Source of the DNA: Chloroflexota bacterium
Lineage (GTDB): Bacteria; Chloroflexota; Anaerolineae; VGOG01
Direction: 5' to 3'
DNA length: 9,011 bases
NCBI GenBank assembly: GCA_030615705.1
Contig: JAUWYT010000043.1
Location: forward strand, 1 to 9,011
Position numbers and translations under genes: made by a program. The notes beneath the pieces are model-generated. The model did no database searches. It saw nothing but the letters and a program-made list of their open reading frames with translations, and was not told the DNA's origin. Positions 5,894 through 9,011 of this stretch are shown piece by piece (within the stretch, counting starts at the first letter, position 1; every line of letters starts with the position of its first letter).

Positions 5894-5928
5894 AGGGGCT
5901 AGGATCGAGATGGATCCTCGCCCTTTTT
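5894..5928 (+). terminator. Rho-independent terminator after hpf
   Basis: AGGATC (5901-5906) pairs with GATCCT (5913-5918) around the loop GAGATG. After one mismatch the stem continues through GC-rich pairs to 5894, and the 3' side runs into TTTTT (5924-5928). It starts 8 bp after the hpf stop codon. Confidence 0.85.
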
Positions 5929-5939
5929 GCTGCAACGAG

Positions 5940-5968
5940 TTGCGGGCATGTACAGGAGATGGTATAAT
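5940..5968 (+). promoter_or_regulatory. Sigma70-type promoter for the phosphatase gene
   Basis: TTGCGG (5940-5945) and a perfect TATAAT (5963-5968) are 17 bp apart, starting 12 bp after the hpf terminator. The inferred transcript begins near 5975 and leaves a leader of about 90 nt before the ATG at 6066. Confidence 0.65.
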
Positions 5969-6065
5969 AATCCAGCAAGGTTGAGGGATAGGCCATGTCC
6001 GTTCGATGGTGAAGTGGGCCCGAGTTCTGGTATCCTGGATGGACAAGCTTCGATCAGAGAGGCAA

Positions 6066-6527
6066 ATGAAGACCATACTTTTCGTCTGCACGGGCAACGT
6101 CTGCCGTTCGCCTATGGCGATGGGATTCCTACGGGAGAAGCTGCGTAAAGCGGGATTGGAGGGAGAGTACAGAGTACACTCGGCAGGCGTCTGGGGGCTG
6201 GAGAGCCAATCGCCCGCGACCTACGCTTGTGAGATGATGGCGAAGCGAGGCATTGACATCAGCGACCACCGTGGGCATGACCTCACTCCGGAGGATGTGG
6301 AGGAGGCTGCTCTCATCCTGACCGTGGAGCGAGGGCAGGCCGAGGCTATCAGCCTGGAGTTCCCCCAACACGCTCACAAAGTCCATCTGCTGAGCGAGAT
6401 GGCTGGGCGGCATTACGACATACGTGATCCCTACGGCGGCCCTTTGGATGAATACCGCCAATGTGCTGCCGAGATCGAAGGGCTTATCGAGGAAGGCTAT
6501 CCTCGCATCATGCACTTGGTCGGCTAA
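6066..6527 (+). CDS. Low-molecular-weight phosphatase (protein tyrosine or arginine phosphatase)
   Basis: Cytoplasmic phosphatase of the LMW-PTP fold, which hydrolyses phosphotyrosine or phosphoarginine through a cysteinyl-phosphate intermediate. The product has 153 residues, the usual size. The P-loop is VCTGNVCRSPMA (7-18), with nucleophile Cys8 and Arg14. The general-acid loop is RDPYGG (120-125), with Asp121. The DPxGG loop and the CTGN start resemble the arginine phosphatase YwlE. However, the residue corresponding to YwlE Thr11, which directs arginine specificity, is Val12 here, closer to the Ile of tyrosine phosphatases. Substrate is therefore left open; no McsB kinase or tyrosine kinase gene is nearby. 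The ATG at 6066 is chosen because the family begins right before ILFVCTGN. The frame is open upstream (ATG at 6006 would add 20 residues), but no ribosome binding site supports that. Confidence 0.9.
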   Translation: MKTILFVCTGNVCRSPMAMGFLREKLRKAGLEGEYRVHSAGVWGLESQSPATYACEMMAKRGIDISDHRGHDLTPEDVEEAALILTVERGQAEAISLEFPQHAHKVHLLSEMAGRHYDIRDPYGGPLDEYRQCAAEIEGLIEEGYPRIMHLVG

Positions 6528-6555
6528 GTCGGCTAAAGGCGGAGATAGAAAAGTT

Positions 6556-6585
6556 AAAGGGGAGACCTCCAGTGGTCTCCCCTTT
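6556..6585. terminator. Probable bidirectional terminator between convergent genes
   Basis: AAAGGGGAGACC (6556-6567) pairs perfectly over 12 bp with GGTCTCCCCTTT (6574-6585) around a 6-nt loop. It lies between the stop codons of the phosphatase gene and the convergent HNH gene. T-rich bases follow on both strands (CTTTCTC on plus, TTAACTTTTC on minus), so it can plausibly serve both. Confidence 0.75.
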
Positions 6586-6593
6586 CTCATCTC

Positions 6594-7109
6594 TCACCAT
6601 CCTTCTATGAACTCTTGCCACCCCTTGTTTTCCTTCAAGTATCGGCCAAAGAGGTAACTGCTTGTAGCGCGGGGCTGGTAGGGGCGCCCTAGCAACCGCA
6701 TGTGTGCCTCCTGGAGAGTCCGGCCACCCTTTCGGCGGTTGCAGGCCGGGCAAGCGCTCACCAGGTTTTCCCAATCATGCTGCCCCCCGTGGTGGCGTGG
6801 GACGACGTGGTCTACGGTTAAGTTCTTTGATTGTCGGCCGCAATATTGGCAGGTGTGGTTATCGCGCCGGAAGATCTCTTTCTTGGTGAGCTTCACCCGG
6901 GGGCGAGGCCGCCTGATCATGTAGACCAGCTTTATCACCGAGGGGCACAAAAAGGTGGTGGAAGGGGTACGGATAACCCCTCGGCTGTTCTCCAAAACGT
7001 CGGCCTTACCCACCACGACCAAGATGATAGCCCTCTTGACGTTGCAGACGTTCAGCGGTTCGTAGTTTAGGTTGAGGACAAGAACTGGAGAATCTAACAG
7101 ACCTCTCAA
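6594..7109 (-). CDS. HNH endonuclease family protein
   Basis: The 171-residue product belongs to the HNH nuclease family often annotated next to McrA; members cleave DNA with a beta-beta-alpha metal finger, but the natural role of this housekeeping-like type is unknown. The N-terminus has the characteristic VLVLNLNYEPLNVCNVKRAI (10-28 region). The HNH domain runs from about residue 84 to 130: CQYC (Cys87, Cys90), VDHVVPRHHGG with catalytic His101 (99-109), ENLVSACPACNRRKG with Asn115, and the second cysteine pair Cys120 and Cys123. A GRPYQP and aromatic tail follows. The start is TTG at 7109, fixed by AGAGGAG 6 nt upstream. No restriction or methylase partner lies nearby, so a defence role is not supported. 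Confidence 0.9.
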   Translation of the reverse strand: MRGLLDSPVLVLNLNYEPLNVCNVKRAIILVVVGKADVLENSRGVIRTPSTTFLCPSVIKLVYMIRRPRPRVKLTKKEIFRRDNHTCQYCGRQSKNLTVDHVVPRHHGGQHDWENLVSACPACNRRKGGRTLQEAHMRLLGRPYQPRATSSYLFGRYLKENKGWQEFIEGW

Positions 7110-7115
7110 CCGTGG

Positions 7116-7122
7116 CTCCTCT
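7116..7122 (-). promoter_or_regulatory. Ribosome binding site fixing a TTG start
   Basis: AGAGGAG on the minus strand, 6 nt before TTG at 7109. No ATG is near and the family N-terminus follows directly, so the TTG is the start. Confidence 0.75.
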
Positions 7123-7142
7123 GGTTCTCAGATCTATGGCCG

Positions 7143-7171
7143 ATTATAACACAATCTTTCAATTAGGTCAA
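7143..7171 (-). promoter_or_regulatory. Strong sigma70 promoter for the HNH gene
   Basis: On the minus strand TTGACC (7166-7171) and a perfect TATAAT (7143-7148) are 17 bp apart, about 34 bp before the HNH start. The TGA within the -35 box is the stop codon of the upstream glycosyltransferase gene, so coding end and promoter share bases. Confidence 0.7.
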
Positions 7172-7920
7172 AATTTGCTTTGCCACAGCCGCCTCAGGCG
7201 CAGGTACATCACTAGAGTGTAGTAGGCCATCAACAGGCTCAAGAGCAGCCCGTGAAAGCCGTCCTTGTAGCCCTCCAGCAACATGTAGCGCCGCCTGAAC
7301 TCCCTGAGGGGCTGCAAAACGAAGTTATGGGGCTTGGGCCGGACACCCTGGTCGAAGAGGATCCTGGCCTCGTAGTCAGTGTAGCGATTCTGCCTCTCGA
7401 TGAATTGAGCCAAGGTGTCGTAGTTGTAGTGGATGAGGGGATTCTCCAAATACCCCTCCTCGCCATCCAAGATGACTAGCTCGTGAACTCCCCGCCTTGG
7501 ATCGTAGCGGGCCTTGCCAGGCCGCAGGAGGCGCAGTTGATAGTCGGGGTACCAGCCGGCATGGCGGATTACTCGGCCGAAGATATAATTGTGGCGTGGA
7601 ACCCACCAGCCAGATCGCGATTCATCCTGGATGGCACGACGCAGCTCAACCGCCAACTCCGGCGTGGCTCGCTCGTCGGCATCAACGAAGAAGACCCAGT
7701 CGCTATCAACGGTATCCAAGGCGGCATTGCGCTGCTGGGCGAAGTTCTGGAAATGGTGTTGGAAAACCGTCGCGCCCGCCCCTTGCGCAATCTCCACCGT
7801 CCTATCCTGACTGAAGGCGTCGAAGACCACGACCTCATCGGCCCATTGCACGCTCGCTATGCAGTCGGCGATGGTTTTCTCCTCGTTTTTGGTGAGGATG
7901 ATGATGCTTAGCTTCGGCAC
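7168..7920 (-). CDS. Family 2 glycosyltransferase, WaaE/KdtX-like
   Basis: Transfers a sugar from a nucleotide-sugar donor to a cell-surface or lipid-linked glycan; donor and acceptor cannot be read from sequence. The 250-residue GT-A protein begins with LSIIILTKNEEKTIADCIASV (4-24) and WADEVVVFDAFSQDRT (26-41), the pattern of the WaaE/KdtX beta-glucosyltransferase-like group. The metal-binding DxD is Asp80-Ala-Asp82 in FFVDADER. HAGWYPDYQLRLLR and the GVHE block with a downstream HYNYDTLAQFIERQNRYT match the later part of that group. The C-terminus has a hydrophobic stretch (FHGLLLSLLMAYYTLVMYL) likely to touch the membrane. The start is GTG at 7920 with GAGGTGAG just upstream. It lies 53 bp after the other glycosyltransferase gene on the same strand, so the two may act on the same glycan. 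Confidence 0.88.
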   Translation of the reverse strand: MPKLSIIILTKNEEKTIADCIASVQWADEVVVFDAFSQDRTVEIAQGAGATVFQHHFQNFAQQRNAALDTVDSDWVFFVDADERATPELAVELRRAIQDESRSGWWVPRHNYIFGRVIRHAGWYPDYQLRLLRPGKARYDPRRGVHELVILDGEEGYLENPLIHYNYDTLAQFIERQNRYTDYEARILFDQGVRPKPHNFVLQPLREFRRRYMLLEGYKDGFHGLLLSLLMAYYTLVMYLRLRRLWQSKF

Positions 7921-7973
7921 TTCTCACCTCAAGGTTTGTCTATCACCCTAGCCTTTGATAGGTAAATGGTTGA

Positions 7974-8927
7974 TCATATCGTCAGCACCTGTTGATAGGT
8001 CTTCAACATACTCTCCAGCTCCGCTTCGCTGATCTCGCCTCGCTCATGCGCCGCTAGCGTTCGACGTTTCTCTGCTCGCAGCCCCAGTCGCACAATGCGG
8101 CGCACTGCCCATTGATAGAAATGGCTATAGTGCTTCTCGAAGAGCAGATAGCGGCTCCTCCACAAAGCCGCAAACATCTGGCCCCGCACTTGCCCAGTGC
8201 TCTCTGCCACGTGGTGCACAACCTCGGCCCTGGGCATGCAGTAGATACCCCAGCCAGCTTTCTTGATCCTCATGCACCAATCAATCTCCTCGCAATAGAT
8301 GAAGAACCGCTCGTCTAGAAGGCCCACCTCTTGGATGGCCTCCCCCCGCGCCATCAGGGCCGCCCCAAGGGGGTGGTCAATAGGGAAGGGCTCTCCCCGT
8401 TCGTAGAGTCGGCGGGGATAGCGGCCGTTGAGACGGGAGTTTAGCAGGCGGTAGTGGAGGGGGAAAAAGTCGAGGAAGGCCTGGGCCAGGGTTGGGAAGG
8501 CAAAGGCCGAGTGGTGCAGGCGACCATCGGGATAGAGGAGCTTGGCTCCGGCGACGCCGGCGTGGGGATTGTCGTCCAAAAAACGCACCATCGTGGTCAG
8601 GGCATCATCGAGCACCTCGGTGTCGGGGTTCAGGAGAAGAACGTAGCGGGGCAGTTCGTGACTCTCGGTGGAGGTAAACCCCATCGCCCGCAGAGCCTGG
8701 TTGTTGGCCGAGGCGAAGCCGACGTTTGTCTCGTTGGCCATGAGCCTCGCCTGGGGGAAGCGCTCCCGTACCATCTCGGCGCTGCCGTCCGTCGAGGCAT
8801 TATCCACCACCCAGACCTTCCTGTTCAGATTCGAGCTCTTCAGGCTTTCGTACACCGAGGTCAGGCAAGCCTCCAGCAACCCCCGCACGTTCCAACTGAC
8901 GATGACGACGGCCAGGTCGAGGCTCAC
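7974..8927 (-). CDS. Family 2 glycosyltransferase, rhamnosyltransferase-like
   Basis: A 317-residue GT-A glycosyltransferase of the COG1216 type, probably acting on surface polysaccharide at the inner face of the membrane. Motifs in order are LAVVIVSWNVRGLLEACLTS (5-24), VDNASTDGS (41-49) for nucleotide binding, ETNVGFASANNQAL (66-79), LLLNPDTEV with the metal-binding acidic pair (97-105), HPLGAALMARGEAIQEVG (185-202) and LDERFFIYCEEIDWCMRIKKAGW (204-226), which holds the probable catalytic acid region. The C-terminal part is basic (about 257-290) with an acidic helical tail. GTG at 8927 is chosen as the start: the family begins at this point, AGGGAG lies 8 nt upstream, and GTG overlaps the stop codon of the preceding gene as GTGA. 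A longer frame to 8993 is open but encodes non-family Gly/Arg/His-rich sequence that overlaps that gene. Confidence 0.92.
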   Translation of the reverse strand: MSLDLAVVIVSWNVRGLLEACLTSVYESLKSSNLNRKVWVVDNASTDGSAEMVRERFPQARLMANETNVGFASANNQALRAMGFTSTESHELPRYVLLLNPDTEVLDDALTTMVRFLDDNPHAGVAGAKLLYPDGRLHHSAFAFPTLAQAFLDFFPLHYRLLNSRLNGRYPRRLYERGEPFPIDHPLGAALMARGEAIQEVGLLDERFFIYCEEIDWCMRIKKAGWGIYCMPRAEVVHHVAESTGQVRGQMFAALWRSRYLLFEKHYSHFYQWAVRRIVRLGLRAEKRRTLAAHERGEISEAELESMLKTYQQVLTI

Positions 8928-9011
8928 ACGATCTTCTCCCTCACCTTGGCGCTGGCGTAGTCCATGATGGCCACCACCAGGGCGATGGCCCACACTGCCG
9001 CGCCGGCCTCC
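8924..9011 (-). CDS. C-terminus of a probable PhnE-type ABC transporter permease (partial)
   Basis: Only the last 28 residues lie inside the window, ending in AAVWAIALVVAIMDYASAKVREKIV and a TGA stop at 8924-8926. A hydrophobic helix followed by a D-x-x-S-x-x-x-R pattern and a short basic end resembles the C-termini of phosphonate-type permeases such as PhnE, whose last helix ends in the same way. The assignment rests on this short motif and could be wrong for another permease family. The stop codon overlaps the GTG start of the glycosyltransferase gene by a GTGA junction, so the two are probably cotranscribed and translationally coupled. Confidence 0.45.
   Translation of the reverse strand, partial: EAGAAVWAIALVVAIMDYASAKVREKIV

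Noticed and set aside
6006..6065. A 20-residue N-terminal extension of the phosphatase
   Set aside because: The frame is open, but no ribosome binding site precedes 6006 and the family begins at the ATG at 6066.
6594..7109. HNH gene as part of a defence or restriction island
   Set aside because: No methyltransferase, integrase, toxin or other defence gene is nearby, and this HNH type is widespread as a solitary chromosomal gene.
7940..7961. CTATCA/TGATAG hairpin between the two glycosyltransferase genes
   Set aside because: Only 6 bp of AT-rich stem with a 10-nt loop and no T-tract; too weak to call a terminator.
8454..8960. A 168-residue plus-strand open frame opposite the right-hand glycosyltransferase
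   Set aside because: It is the complement of a gene with clear GT-A motifs; the Gly/Val-rich translation is typical of an antisense shadow in GC-rich DNA.

Overview
The window looks like chromosomal DNA of a free-living bacterium, most likely a Chloroflexota lineage known from an environmental genome. This is an inference from gene content and style: moderately GC-rich coding sequence, frequent GTG/TTG starts with strong GAGG-type ribosome binding sites, a Flp-type pilin with a GQGLIEYALI core, an HNH nuclease of the VLVLNxxYEPLNV type, and a comF-hpf pair. Nothing seen is phage, plasmid, transposase or CRISPR. All recognised promoters have sigma70-like hexamers, nearly all with 17-bp spacers.

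Layout. Positions 1-360 have no convincing gene. They hold a promoter pointing left out of the window, a promoter pointing right towards rplI, and a 33-bp near-perfect palindrome in the rplI leader. Next come rplI (ribosomal protein L9) and a small protein with two CxxC pairs. A 212-bp gap contains a second palindrome between 9-bp direct repeats, followed by hutH (histidine ammonia-lyase). hutH converges on rtcA (RNA 3'-phosphate cyclase, minus strand) and their ends overlap by 6 bp. rtcA is about 80 residues longer than usual, and the extra DNA is a dense set of nested inverted repeats kept in frame. rtcA and a short Flp/Fap pilin gene at 4370-4522 diverge from two back-to-back promoters. comF and long-form hpf follow as a probable operon ending in a clear intrinsic terminator at 5894-5928. 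A strong promoter 12 bp further on drives a low-molecular-weight phosphatase gene. A 12-bp perfect hairpin separates this gene from the convergent HNH endonuclease gene. The right-hand 1.9 kb is a minus-strand series: the last codons of a probable PhnE-type ABC permease, then two family 2 glycosyltransferases. The promoter of the HNH gene overlaps the stop codon of the second glycosyltransferase.

How the genes fit together. Most are housekeeping or stress-related: translation (L9, HPF), RNA end processing (RtcA), histidine catabolism (HutH), DNA-uptake-related (ComF), surface structures (pilin, glycosyltransferases) and protein dephosphorylation. They do not form one pathway. No new multi-gene system is supported. 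The most unusual item is the palindromic insertion inside rtcA. It shares an exact 12-mer with the rplI leader palindrome and has the same three-base hairpin loops, which suggests a dispersed palindromic repeat family, one copy of which is carried as protein-coding sequence.
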